From positions 31,431 to 95,430 of the forward strand of contig NZ_FOCV01000025.1 in NCBI RefSeq assembly GCF_900110205.1: a stretch of 64,000 nt of DNA, read 5' to 3'. The stretch's first letter is position 1. Each line of letters starts with the position of its first letter. Below, piece by piece: positions 8,591 through 18,734 of the stretch. The position numbers were made by a program, and so were the translations under genes. The notes beneath the pieces are model-generated. The model searched no databases, was not told where the DNA came from, and worked only from the letters and a program-made list of their open reading frames with translations. The stretch is from Rhizobium tibeticum (GTDB lineage: Bacteria; Pseudomonadota; Alphaproteobacteria; Rhizobiales; Rhizobiaceae).

Positions 8591-8935
8591 ATGAGCATCA
8601 AGCGCATCGACGCCGGCGCCCGCATGAGCGGCGCAGTCATCCACGGCAACACCGTCTACCTCGCTGGCCAGGTCGGCGAAGGCGAAAGCGTCACCGAACA
8701 GTGCAAGTCGGCACTGGCCGAAGTTGATCGCCTGCTCGCCGCTGCCGGCTCGAACAAGTCCAAGATCCTGCAGACGCTGATCTATCTCTCCGACATGTCC
8801 TACTTCGGGGAAATGAACGCTGCCTGGGAAGCCTGGGTCGATCCGGCAAACACGCCGGCTCGCGCCACGAGCGAAGCCAAGCTCGCTGCGCCGAAGTACA
8901 AGGTCGAGTTCACGGTTACGGCCGCCATCGACTAA
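8591..8935 (+). CDS. RidA family (YjgF/YER057c/UK114) enamine/imine deaminase
   Basis: 114-residue RidA-superfamily protein, normally a homotrimer. Canonical RidA hydrolyses reactive enamine/imine intermediates released by PLP enzymes. Seen here are the N-terminal VYLAGQVG segment, the central AEVDRLLAAAGS helix and the C-terminal PARATSEAKLA segment that contains the active-site Arg position, followed by the KVEFTVTAAI strand. An AGGAG site lies close upstream. Paralogous RidA groups are common in rhizobia and some may use other substrates, so the exact subgroup is uncertain. Confidence 0.9.
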   Translation: MSIKRIDAGARMSGAVIHGNTVYLAGQVGEGESVTEQCKSALAEVDRLLAAAGSNKSKILQTLIYLSDMSYFGEMNAAWEAWVDPANTPARATSEAKLAAPKYKVEFTVTAAID

Positions 8936-8960
8936 GGTCGACAGCATCGCGATTTCCAAG

Positions 8961-8988
8961 GCCGGTGGGTTTCGCTCACCGGCTTTTT
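8961..8988 (+). terminator. Terminator after RidA gene
   Basis: GCCGGTG (8961-8967) pairs with CACCGGC (8977-8983), followed by five T residues. It sits in the 40-bp gap between two convergent genes. Confidence 0.85.
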
Positions 8989-10634
8989 GTTTGGGCAATT
9001 TCCGAAAGCGTGCGCGTTGGCGTAATCGCCTCCGGATCGAGTTTTACTTCGATGATCGACGGCTTGCCGCTTGCGCGGGCGCGCTCGAAGGCGGCTGCGA
9101 AGCTCTCGGTCGCCTCGACCGTTTCGCCGTGGCCGCCGTAGGCGCGCGCAAGCGAGGCAAAGTCCGGGTTGGTGAGGTCAGTGCCGCTGACGCGACCCGG
9201 ATACTCCCGCTCCTGATGCATGCGGATGGTGCCGTAGATGCCGTTGTTGATGACGATGGCGATGATCGGCAGGCTATAGCGAACGGCAGTCGCAAATTCC
9301 TGGCCGTGCATCAGGAAACAGCCGTCTCCGGCAAAGCAGATGACCTCGCGTTCGGGAAAGAGCCGCTTGGCCGCAACCGCAGCCGGTAGGCCGTAGCCCA
9401 TGGAGCCTGATGTCGGGGCGGCCTGGGTGTTGAATTGACGGAAACGATGGAACCGATGCAGCCAGGTGGCATAGTTTCCCGCGCCGTTGGTAAATATCGC
9501 ATCCGGGCGCGTGTTTGCCTCGATCCACTCCATGATCGGCCCCATGTGCACTGGACCGGGACCGCTCTGCGGCGGCGTCGACCACGCAATATAGGCCTGG
9601 TGCATTCGTTCGGTGCGCTCTGCCCATCTGAGTTCGCTTGGTGCCTCGAGATCAATAAGATCTGCAACGAAGTCACTCGGGCTCGCGCAGATTGCGAGGT
9701 CGGGCCTGTATACACGGCCGAGCTCCGAAGGATCGGGATGAATGTGGACGAGCGACTGCTGCGGATAGGGGATGTCGATCAGCGTGTAGCCGGAGGAGGG
9801 CATTTCCGACATCCGGCCGCCTAGTAGGATCAGCAGGTCGCTCTCCTTGATCTCATTGGAGAGCGCAGGATTGATGCCGATGCCGACATCCCCGGCATAG
9901 TTCGGGTGGAGATGGTCGAACAGCATCTGCCGACGGAATGAGCAGCCGACAGGCAGGGCGAAGCGTTCCGAGAAGGTTTTCAGGTCGGCCACTGCATCCC
10001 CATCCCAGCGCGTGCCGCCGACGATGACGATCGGCCGCTCCGCCTTCAGCAATCGCAGGTAAAAGTCGTCGATTTGGCGACGACCGGGATGCGCTTCGAC
10101 GCGCGAGTAGCGCTTGGCGCGGGGCGCTTCCACTTCATCACGCAGCATGTCTTCGGGCAGTGACAATACTACGGGACCGGGACGACCGGATGTGGCGATC
10201 GCAAAGGCGCGGGTGACGAACTCCGGAATGCGAGCAGCATCGTCGATCTCCCCAACCCATTTGCTGAATTCGGTCAAGGCGCGGCGGAACTCGACCTCCT
10301 GGAAGGCCTCCCGCTCGCGGGCGTCGCGCTGCACCTGTCCAATGAAGAGGATCATCGGAATGGAATCCTGCCTGGCGATGTGCAGCCCCGCCGTGGCGTT
10401 TGTGGCGCCCGGGCCGCGGGTAACCATGCAGATGCCAGGCTCGCCGGTGAGCCTGCCCCATGCATCGGCCATCATGGCCGCGCCACCCTCCTGACGGCAG
10501 ACCACGACGTCGATATCGCTGTCGTAGAGCGCATCGAGAACGGCAAGGAAACTCTCGCCGGGAACGCAGGAGAGGCGTTTCACCCCATTTGCTTTCAAGG
10601 CCTCGACGATTAGTTCCCCGCCGGTTTTCTTCAT
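8976..10634 (-). CDS. Thiamine diphosphate-dependent enzyme (acetolactate synthase/2-hydroxyacyl lyase-like)
   Basis: 552-residue ThDP enzyme with the three-domain architecture of acetolactate synthase relatives. The N-terminal Pyr domain has the catalytic Glu in CRQEGGAAMMA (about residue 49). The central domain carries IVIVGGTRWDGDA. The C-terminal PP domain has the metal/ThDP motif starting GDGCFLMHGQE and continuing through a VINNGIYG segment. The ATG overlaps the stop of the CoA-transferase gene (ATGA), so expression is coupled. That pairing recalls oxalyl-CoA decarboxylase with formyl-CoA transferase, but the sequence looks closer to generic acetolactate-synthase-like proteins than to Oxc. 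The reaction is therefore unassigned: decarboxylation or C-C cleavage of a 2-oxo or 2-hydroxyacyl (CoA) substrate. Confidence 0.85.
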   Translation of the reverse strand: MKKTGGELIVEALKANGVKRLSCVPGESFLAVLDALYDSDIDVVVCRQEGGAAMMADAWGRLTGEPGICMVTRGPGATNATAGLHIARQDSIPMILFIGQVQRDAREREAFQEVEFRRALTEFSKWVGEIDDAARIPEFVTRAFAIATSGRPGPVVLSLPEDMLRDEVEAPRAKRYSRVEAHPGRRQIDDFYLRLLKAERPIVIVGGTRWDGDAVADLKTFSERFALPVGCSFRRQMLFDHLHPNYAGDVGIGINPALSNEIKESDLLILLGGRMSEMPSSGYTLIDIPYPQQSLVHIHPDPSELGRVYRPDLAICASPSDFVADLIDLEAPSELRWAERTERMHQAYIAWSTPPQSGPGPVHMGPIMEWIEANTRPDAIFTNGAGNYATWLHRFHRFRQFNTQAAPTSGSMGYGLPAAVAAKRLFPEREVICFAGDGCFLMHGQEFATAVRYSLPIIAIVINNGIYGTIRMHQEREYPGRVSGTDLTNPDFASLARAYGGHGETVEATESFAAAFERARASGKPSIIEVKLDPEAITPTRTLSEIAQTKSR

Positions 10635-11833
10635 GATGGTCTCTTCCACTCCAGTTCGGCGAGTTCCGCCAGAACCTCCTCCTGATGCTCTCCCAGCCGC
10701 GGACTCGGCCTCTCGTAACGCAAGGGGGTTTGCGACAGCACGACCGGCGTCCTCACGCCGGGAATGACGGTACCCTTTGCGTCGGCCAGATCGACCCGCA
10801 GCCCGCGCGCCTGGACTTGTGGATCGTCGAACATTTCCTCGATCGTGTTGATCGCACCGGCCGGAACGGCGTCCGCCTCGCAAGCCCTGAGCAGGTCGGC
10901 CTTCTGCCATTGCAGCGTTTCCGTCGAAACCAGCCTGCGAACTTCGTCGCGGTTTGCAACGCGCGCCTTGTTCGTCGAAAAGCGTGGATCGTCGGCAATA
11001 CCCTCGAGGCTGAGGATCGTGCACAAACGGCGGAATTGGCCGTCGTTCCCCACGGCCAGGATCAGATAGCCATCAACGGTCGGAACAACTTCATAGGGTG
11101 AGATATTCGGATGTGCGTTTCCAAGCCGGGTCGGGGCACGGCCGGATACAAGATAATTCATGTTCTGGTTCGCAAGCACCGCCGATTGAACGTCGAGCAG
11201 CGCCATGTCGACCAGCTGCCCTTCGCCGGTTTTCTGCGCGTGAATGAGCGCCGCCTCGATGGCTGCGACCGCATAGATTCCGGTAAAAATGTCGGCGATC
11301 GCGACGCCTGCCTTCATCGGCTGTCCGTCCGGCTCGCCGGTGATCGACATGAAGCCGGACATGCCTTGCACGATATAGTCGTAGCCAGCGAGGCTGGCAT
11401 ACGGGCCGTTCTGACCGAAACCCGTGATCGAGCAATAGACGAGCTTCGGATTGATCTTCTTCAGGCTTTCGTAATCGAGACCGTATTTCACCAGCCCGCC
11501 GAGCTTGAAGTTCTCGATGACGACGTCGGCCGTAGCGACAAGACGGCGGACGAGCGCCTGATCTTCTTCGCGCTTCAGGTCGGCGGTGATCGAGCGCTTG
11601 CCTCGGTTGGCAGCGTGGTAGTAGGCGGCGGACAGGTTTTCACCGTCGGCGTCCTCGACGAAGGGTGGTCCCCAGTGGCGTGTGTCATCGCCTCCATCCG
11701 GGTTTTCGATCTTGATCACATCGGCGCCGAGATCGGCCAGCATCTGGCCCGCCCATGGGCCGGCGAGCACGCGTGCGAGCTCGATGACGCGTATGCCGGA
11801 CAGCGGTGGTTTCTTGGGCTGATGGTCCGTCAT
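10631..11833 (-). CDS. CaiB/BaiF (class III) CoA-transferase
   Basis: 400-residue class III CoA-transferase. The N-terminal GIRVIELARVLAGPWAG and LGADVIKIENP segments and the GFGQNGPY motif near residue 138 are diagnostic. The catalytic Asp is in GVAIADIFTG (about 181). These enzymes move CoA between carboxylic acids through Asp-anhydride and thioester intermediates. GGGAGGA lies just before the ATG. The gene is second to last in a four-gene minus-strand operon and overlaps the ThDP enzyme gene, so it probably activates the acid that the ThDP enzyme then processes. The acyl group is not known. Confidence 0.93.
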   Translation of the reverse strand: MTDHQPKKPPLSGIRVIELARVLAGPWAGQMLADLGADVIKIENPDGGDDTRHWGPPFVEDADGENLSAAYYHAANRGKRSITADLKREEDQALVRRLVATADVVIENFKLGGLVKYGLDYESLKKINPKLVYCSITGFGQNGPYASLAGYDYIVQGMSGFMSITGEPDGQPMKAGVAIADIFTGIYAVAAIEAALIHAQKTGEGQLVDMALLDVQSAVLANQNMNYLVSGRAPTRLGNAHPNISPYEVVPTVDGYLILAVGNDGQFRRLCTILSLEGIADDPRFSTNKARVANRDEVRRLVSTETLQWQKADLLRACEADAVPAGAINTIEEMFDDPQVQARGLRVDLADAKGTVIPGVRTPVVLSQTPLRYERPSPRLGEHQEEVLAELAELEWKRPS

Positions 11834-11851
11834 GTTCCTCCCACGAGCAGA

Positions 11852-12808
11852 TCAGGGCGCCAGCGCCGATTGAGGTGTATCGGATACCGGCTTCGATGCA
11901 AAGCGCCGCTCTCGCCAGATGATGTACAAGCCCGATGCGATGATGACCAGGATACCAAGCCACTTGACCGCATCTGGAAAGTCGCCGAACACGAGCCAAG
12001 CGAAAAAGGTTGCCGACACGATCTCGAAATACTGCAGCGGTGCCAATGTCGAGGCGGGCGCTGCGCGGTAGGCATAGACGCCGAAGATGCCGGCAATGGC
12101 TGCCGTGACACCGACGCCGAGCAGGTAGAGATAGCCAAGGCCATCCGGCATCACCGCGTCAAAGACGTCAGAACCCGTGCCGCTGCCGAACGCAAGCACA
12201 ATGGCGCAGAACAGCAGACCCCAGATGCCCATCTGAAGCTGCATCGCCCACGGGTCTTCCCGGTGCGATAGCACGCGGGTCATCAAGGCGAAGATGGCAA
12301 TGCAGAGGGCGCTGACGACAGGCAGGAGCGCGACGTAGCCGACCTCTTGGAAGCTCGGCTGGATGATCAGCATCGCGCCGAAAAAGCCGACGCCGCAGGC
12401 GGTGTAGCGGCGCCAACCGATTGTCTCCTTGAGGAAGATGCTGCTCAGGATCGTCAAAATGATGGGCTCGACGAAGAAAATCGCGATGGCATCGGCAACC
12501 GGCATGTACTTCAGCGTCGTGACAAAGGAGACCATGGAGATGGTTATGATGGCGCCGCGGATGGCATGAAAGATGTTGGCGCGCCAGGAGAAGGTCTTCC
12601 AGCTTCCGCGCCAGATGACGATCGGAAGCATGCAGAGGGCCTGCACGACAAAGCGCGCGGCCGTGATTTCAGCCGCGGGAATCGTGGCTATCGCGAGCTT
12701 GGAAAAGATGTCGATGATCGGCGAGACAAGCACCGACAGAAACATCAGCAGAATACCGGTCGGCACCTCCGAAGCGGCGGCGGGGCGAAAATAAATACCG
12801 TTACTCAT
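11852..12808 (-). CDS. DMT-superfamily EamA transporter
   Basis: 318-residue inner-membrane protein with about ten predicted transmembrane helices in two homologous EamA halves. The first half starts at GILLMFLSVLVSPIID and the second near LPVVSALCIAIFALMTR. The start at 12808 is preceded by AAGGA, while an upstream in-frame ATG would add a hydrophilic non-family leader. It sits 18 bp upstream of the CoA-transferase gene in the same operon, so it may import or export the carboxylic substrate or a product. Members of this family carry many metabolites, so nothing more specific can be said. Confidence 0.88.
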   Translation of the reverse strand: MSNGIYFRPAAASEVPTGILLMFLSVLVSPIIDIFSKLAIATIPAAEITAARFVVQALCMLPIVIWRGSWKTFSWRANIFHAIRGAIITISMVSFVTTLKYMPVADAIAIFFVEPIILTILSSIFLKETIGWRRYTACGVGFFGAMLIIQPSFQEVGYVALLPVVSALCIAIFALMTRVLSHREDPWAMQLQMGIWGLLFCAIVLAFGSGTGSDVFDAVMPDGLGYLYLLGVGVTAAIAGIFGVYAYRAAPASTLAPLQYFEIVSATFFAWLVFGDFPDAVKWLGILVIIASGLYIIWRERRFASKPVSDTPQSALAP

Positions 12809-12824
12809 CGCGAAATCCTTCAGT

Positions 12825-13754
12825 TCAGGATCTTGCGACCGCTTCGTCGCACCAGTCGGCGAATGCAGCGATGGCCGCGTCCGCTCCAATTTCATTCAGC
12901 GTTTCGTGGCGCATGTCCTGATATATCTGGGTCGTGATAAGGGAGAAGCCACGGGCTTTCAAATGATTTGATAGCCAGATCACCGCTTTTCCGCCATCTG
13001 TCGCCGGGTCCTGCCCGCCGCCGACAAGGTGGATCGGTATCTGCTTCGGCAGCCGTTTCAGATGCGTCATTTGCGGGGCGCGAAACGTCAGTTCGAAAAC
13101 ATCGAGCCAGAGTGACACCGAGGCATCGAAGCCGCACAGCGGGTCCGCGATATACTTGTCGACTTCGGCAGGATCGCGGCTTAACCAATCAAAGTCTGTT
13201 CGACGGCCGGAGACGGACTTGCCCCAGGTGGCGAAGGTGAGTTTCGGCAGGATGCCGCTTGGAACATCGGAGCCCTTCAGCGCACGTTCGGCGAGCAGGA
13301 TCGCCTGCGCAGCCCGCCCGGCGATACCGGGGTTGAAGTTCGAGTTCCAGACTGCGACGGCATCGTATTTGTCTGGATGCGTGACTGCCGCATTGAGCGC
13401 AATGAGGCCTCCCATCGAATGTCCGAAAAGGATGACCGGCAAGCCGGGATATTGCCTCACAGCATGCTCGCGGACCGACGTGACGTCGTCGATTACCTGC
13501 CGAACGCCATCGCGACGGGCGAACCGTCCGATTGGCGCATCGGGTGCAGTCGTTTCGCCATGCCCTCGGTGATCGAACGCGAAGACGTGGTAGCCACGGG
13601 CCGCCATGGCTGCTGCGAAACGGGAATAACGCTTGGAATGCTCGGCCAGTCCATGACACACAAGGACAATTCCGCGTGCCTGCGATCGTGCCGGCTCGTG
13701 ATGAAAGCCAAGCGAGGCATTCGCCGTTTCTAGGCGTTGGGTTTGTGCGAACAT
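12825..13754 (-). CDS. Alpha/beta hydrolase (monoacylglycerol lipase-like)
   Basis: 309-residue alpha/beta hydrolase of the Hydrolase_4/lysophospholipase group. The oxyanion-side motif HGLAEHSKRY is near residue 34, FDHRGHGET near 60, the nucleophile elbow GHSMGG has Ser113, and the C-terminal catalytic His lies in MRHETLNE. There is no signal peptide. The start at 13754 is supported by GGGAG a few bases upstream. As the first gene of the hydrolase-transporter-CoA-transferase-ThDP operon it may release an acid from an ester that the following genes take up and metabolise. That link is inference from context; the family commonly acts on glycerolipids. Confidence 0.88.
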   Translation of the reverse strand: MFAQTQRLETANASLGFHHEPARSQARGIVLVCHGLAEHSKRYSRFAAAMAARGYHVFAFDHRGHGETTAPDAPIGRFARRDGVRQVIDDVTSVREHAVRQYPGLPVILFGHSMGGLIALNAAVTHPDKYDAVAVWNSNFNPGIAGRAAQAILLAERALKGSDVPSGILPKLTFATWGKSVSGRRTDFDWLSRDPAEVDKYIADPLCGFDASVSLWLDVFELTFRAPQMTHLKRLPKQIPIHLVGGGQDPATDGGKAVIWLSNHLKARGFSLITTQIYQDMRHETLNEIGADAAIAAFADWCDEAVARS

Positions 13755-13909
13755 CTTAGTCTCCCATTGCCGGGAGGAGACCAGATCGGCCGTGAAATGC
13801 AACACATCCAAATATTTATGCCACAGGATTTTCGCACCCTGCGAATTGAGGGTTGCGAAAATGAACGCGCCATGATCTCTTGTTCATGAAATGTTCTGTG
13901 GGGATGAGG

Positions 13910-14647
13910 ATGAGCAATCCATTTCTGCGCACGGCTGTATTCTTGATTGCAATCGCGGCTGCCGGTGTTGCGCAGGCCCAGGATGCGGGCGCAAAGACGC
14001 GCATGATTCTGGCGGCCAGCTGGCAGCCGGCCTTCTGTGAAACCAACCAGCGCAAGCCGGAATGCCGCACTCAGACCAAGGACAGATTCGATGCGACCAA
14101 TTTCTCGCTGCACGGGCTCTGGTCGATGCGCAAGGACTATTGCGGCGTCTCCGGCAATCTGCGGACCGCGGACAAGGACGGCGATTGGCATAAGCTGCCC
14201 GAGGTGGAGCTGTCTCCTGTGACCAGGGCTGCGCTCGAGAAAATAATGCCTGGAACGCAATCCGGCCTTGAGCGACACGAGTGGATCAAGCACGGCTCCT
14301 GCACCAAGATGAGTGCCGACGACTATTTTGTCACGTCGGTCCGTCTGATCGATGAGCTGAACGCCTCGGCGGTCCGCGATTTGTTCGCGGCCAGTATCGG
14401 CAAGGCGCTGACGGTGGAGGTGGTCAAGGCTGCATTCGACAAGAGCTTCGGCCCTGGCGCCGGCGATCGCGTCAAGATGAGTTGCCGGCGCGCCAGCGGA
14501 GGGGACCGCCTCATCAGCGAGCTCACGATCGGCCTGTCGGAGAACGCGACATCGGATGACGAAGCAAGCCTGCGCGACCTCATTCAAGGGGCAGGGCGGA
14601 CGTCGTTCGGCTGCGATGAGGGGGTCGTGGATGCTGCAGGGTTTTGA
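13910..14647 (+). CDS. Secreted/periplasmic ribonuclease T2 family protein
   Basis: 245-residue RNase T2 family enzyme with a cleavable signal peptide ending near AQA (residue 23). Both family boxes are intact: FSLHGLW with the catalytic His68, and HEWIKHG with His123, Glu124, Lys127 and His128. Several Cys (43, 52, 78, 131) suit disulfides outside the cytoplasm. Such enzymes degrade RNA through 2',3'-cyclic phosphates, for scavenging or after envelope damage. The ATG at 13910 is chosen because GGGG lies six bases before it and the signal peptide begins there; the longer frame starts with TTG at 13880. It is divergent from the hydrolase operon and monocistronic. Confidence 0.88.
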   Translation: MSNPFLRTAVFLIAIAAAGVAQAQDAGAKTRMILAASWQPAFCETNQRKPECRTQTKDRFDATNFSLHGLWSMRKDYCGVSGNLRTADKDGDWHKLPEVELSPVTRAALEKIMPGTQSGLERHEWIKHGSCTKMSADDYFVTSVRLIDELNASAVRDLFAASIGKALTVEVVKAAFDKSFGPGAGDRVKMSCRRASGGDRLISELTIGLSENATSDDEASLRDLIQGAGRTSFGCDEGVVDAAGF

Positions 14648-14805
14648 ACCGCCGCTCACCGAGAACTGAGGCCGGCCGGTCGACACTCCTCGATCGGCAC
14701 GAGTTCCCGCCGATCTCTAGAGCGTACGAAGCTGATATGGACGAGCACACCGAGTTCCATTCTCCGCGATGCTCACAAAAGCCTCCGGTTTTTGGCCGTC
14801 GCGCG

Positions 14806-14834
14806 TTGCTCCTTGGTCCCAATTCGCCTACATA
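14806..14834 (+). promoter_or_regulatory. Putative sigma-70 promoter of ettA
   Basis: TTGCTC (14806-14811), a 17-bp spacer and TACATA (14829-14834) form a good housekeeping promoter ending 38 bp before the ettA start. The 225-bp gap it lies in holds no other feature I could identify. Confidence 0.5.
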
Positions 14835-14872
14835 GCGGCAAAACTTAAAATCCCCCGCGGAGCGAATTATCA

Positions 14873-16522
<1,650 letters not shown>

Positions 16523-16552
16523 CCGCCAGAAGCCGGGTTTAGGGATATGGAG

Positions 16553-16580
16553 GCCCCGGTTCGCGCCGGGGCTTTTTTGC
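16553..16580 (+). terminator. Terminator after ettA
   Basis: GCCCCGG (16553-16559) pairs with CCGGGGC (16566-16572) followed by six T, 30 bp after the ettA stop. Confidence 0.92.
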
Positions 16581-16657
16581 GCGCATTGATGTCGCGATCC
16601 GAGCAGCTAATTTCGTGAACGGATGGAATTGCGGCTTGCCACACTCGCTCGATTCAC

Positions 16658-16673
16658 ATAAAGATATCTTTAT
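16658..16673. promoter_or_regulatory. 16-bp perfect palindrome, probable operator of the ArsR-MT/metF operon
   Basis: ATAAAGATATCTTTAT is a perfect palindrome centred 26 bp before the ArsR-methyltransferase start. Its position and symmetry fit binding of a dimeric ArsR-type repressor. It resembles motifs reported for SahR-type methionine-cycle regulators of Proteobacteria; that identification is from memory and needs a motif comparison. Confidence 0.65.
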
Positions 16674-16691
16674 ATGTTGATTGGATCGGGT

Positions 16692-17714
16692 ATGAGTGAG
16701 CCTATCAGACTAGGATTGGATGCGTTGGTGGACGTCCTCAGGGCGGCCGGCGAGCCGACGCGTCTGCGCTTGCTGGCTCTGCTGGCGGCAGGGGATCTGA
16801 CGGTCACCGATCTTACTGAAATCCTCGGCCAATCCCAACCGCGCATCTCTCGTCACCTGAAGCTGCTCGGCGAGGCGGATCTCATCGACCGCTACCAGGA
16901 GGGCGCGTGGGCCTATTTCCGGCTGCGACAGGATGGCAGGGCAGCCATTTTCGCACGCAGCCTGCTGGCGCATGCGTCCGAGAATGATCCTGTCGTCCTT
17001 CGCGACAGCGAACGGTTGGCTGCGGTCAAGCGCCAGCGCGCCGAGCGCGCACAGGCCTATTTCAGTCGTAACGCTGCCGAATGGGATGAGCTTCGCCGGC
17101 TGCATGCCGCGGACGAAGAAGTCGATGCCGCGGTCATTCGGCTGCTTGGCAGCCAGCCGATTGACTCGCTTCTCGATCTCGGCACCGGCACGGGGCGCAT
17201 CCTTGAACTCCTGTCCGGCCTCTATCGCCGTGCGATTGGCGTGGACGCCAGCCGCGATATGCTGAGCGTGGCGCGCGCCAATCTCGACAAATCAGGGATC
17301 ACCAAGGCATCCGTTCGCCACGCCGATATCCTGAACCTGCCGTTCGAGGCGCAGGATTTCGACGTGGTGACCATCCATCAGGTGCTGCATTTTTTCGATC
17401 AGCCCGAGATCGCGATCGGCGAGGCAGCGCGTATGCTGAGGCCGGGCGGGCGGTTGGTCATCATCGATCTGGCGCCGCATGGGCTGGAATACCTTCGTGA
17501 CGAACATGCGCATGTTCGCCTCGGCTTCTCGCATCAGTCGATATCGGACTGGCTGCGCAAGGCGGGGCTGGATGTCGAGCAGGTCGTCGACCTTCATCCG
17601 GGTCATCAAAGCGGGCAGGGGCTCACCGTCACCGTCTGGCTTGCGCGCGATCCCCGGCGTCTCATGGCCTCCTTAGCGAGCGAAGGCGCCGAACCCATAT
17701 TTGCCGGGAGATAA
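16692..17714 (+). CDS. ArsR-family regulator fused to SAM-dependent methyltransferase domain (SahR-like)
   Basis: 340-residue fusion. Residues about 10-80 form an ArsR-type winged helix (GEPTRLRLLALL and the recognition helix QSQPRISRHLKLL). Residues about 130-300 form a class I methyltransferase-like domain with LLDLGTGTGRILE near 157, a VDASRDML acidic loop and VVTIHQVLHFF. No metal-binding Cys box of classical ArsR is seen, so the C-terminal domain probably senses SAM or S-adenosylhomocysteine. It precedes metF by only 4 bp, and a perfect palindrome lies over its promoter, consistent with an autoregulated regulator of methionine metabolism. The ATG at 16692 is preferred to the TTG/ATG at 16674, which overlaps the palindrome edge. 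Confidence 0.85.
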   Translation: MSEPIRLGLDALVDVLRAAGEPTRLRLLALLAAGDLTVTDLTEILGQSQPRISRHLKLLGEADLIDRYQEGAWAYFRLRQDGRAAIFARSLLAHASENDPVVLRDSERLAAVKRQRAERAQAYFSRNAAEWDELRRLHAADEEVDAAVIRLLGSQPIDSLLDLGTGTGRILELLSGLYRRAIGVDASRDMLSVARANLDKSGITKASVRHADILNLPFEAQDFDVVTIHQVLHFFDQPEIAIGEAARMLRPGGRLVIIDLAPHGLEYLRDEHAHVRLGFSHQSISDWLRKAGLDVEQVVDLHPGHQSGQGLTVTVWLARDPRRLMASLASEGAEPIFAGR

Positions 17715-17718
17715 TGAT

Positions 17719-18618
17719 ATGGCTTTGAACAGCGACGCGCGCCGCAAGATCGGTATTTCCTTCGAGTTCTTTCCGCCGAAGTCGGAAGAGATGGAAGGTC
17801 AGCTGTGGAACGCGGTCAGCGAGCTGCAGGACTGGGATCCCGACTTCGTATCGGTAACCTATGGCGCCGGTGGCACCACCAAGGCACCGACGCTGGCGAC
17901 CGTCTCGCGCTTTCTCGCCGAGACTCCCCTTGCCACCGCGTCGCATCTCACCTGCGTCGGGGCGACGAAGGATGAGACGCACAGCGTCATCGAGACCTTC
18001 CGCAAGGTTGGCGTCAAACATTTTGTAGCGCTTCGCGGCGATGCTCCGGGCGGCGTCGGCGCACCCTACCAGCCGCATCCCGGCGGCTATGCAAATGCGG
18101 CGGCATTGGTTGCCGGACTGCGCGAGATTGGCGATTTCGAGATCTCGGTGTCTGCCTATCCCGAAAAGCATCCGGAGAGCCGCGATACCGCTGCCGACAT
18201 CGACATGCTGAAGCAGAAGGCGGACAACGGCGCGACGCGGGCGCTGACGCAGTTCTTCTTCGACAACGACAGTTTCGAGCGCTACCTGGAGAAAGTGCGG
18301 GCCGCCGGTATCAATATTCCCGTTGTGCCGGGCATCATGCCGATCCAGAACCTGACGCAGCTGAAGCGCTTCGCCGGCGCCTGCGGCACCATCATACCGG
18401 CGTTTCTGGATGAGCGCTTCGCGGGCTTCGACGACAAGCCGGAAGAGAGAGCCAAGGTTGCGGCTGACGTTGCAGCCGAACAGATCGAAGATCTGGCCCG
18501 TCGCGGGCTCACCGACTTCCATCTGTACACCATGAACCGTGCGCCGCTCGTCTCGGCCGTGCTGAGCAATCTCGGCTTCACACGGGAAGGCGCCAGGAAG
18601 GCCGGTGCCGCCGCATAG
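17719..18618 (+). CDS. metF: Methylenetetrahydrofolate reductase
   Basis: 299-residue FAD enzyme that reduces 5,10-methylene-THF to 5-methyl-THF for methionine synthesis. The TIM-barrel family start ISFEFFPPKSEEME, the SVTYGAGGTT motif, ASHLTCVGAT and LRGDAPGG are all present, as is QFFFDND near residue 179. GGGAG lies 8 bp before the ATG at 17719. It is the second gene of a two-gene operon with the ArsR-methyltransferase regulator and ends in a clear terminator. Regulation by that protein through the upstream palindrome is the natural reading. Confidence 0.96.
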   Translation: MALNSDARRKIGISFEFFPPKSEEMEGQLWNAVSELQDWDPDFVSVTYGAGGTTKAPTLATVSRFLAETPLATASHLTCVGATKDETHSVIETFRKVGVKHFVALRGDAPGGVGAPYQPHPGGYANAAALVAGLREIGDFEISVSAYPEKHPESRDTAADIDMLKQKADNGATRALTQFFFDNDSFERYLEKVRAAGINIPVVPGIMPIQNLTQLKRFAGACGTIIPAFLDERFAGFDDKPEERAKVAADVAAEQIEDLARRGLTDFHLYTMNRAPLVSAVLSNLGFTREGARKAGAAA

Positions 18619-18643
18619 GCTGCTCCCGTCAAAAGACAAAAAG

Positions 18644-18678
18644 AAAAGCGCATCTCCTCGTGGGATGCGCTTTTCCGA
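18644..18678 (+). terminator. Terminator after metF
   Basis: A 10-bp stem AAAAGCGCAT/ATGCGCTTTT (18644-18653 with 18665-18674) begins 25 bp after metF; its 3' arm supplies the T run. The A tract on the other arm lets it also work for minus-strand transcripts from the micro-protein locus. Confidence 0.85.
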
Positions 18679-18734
18679 TTCATTGAACTGTTTCGCTACT
18701 CAGGAGTCTCGGCACTGTTCGATTGGCACGACGT

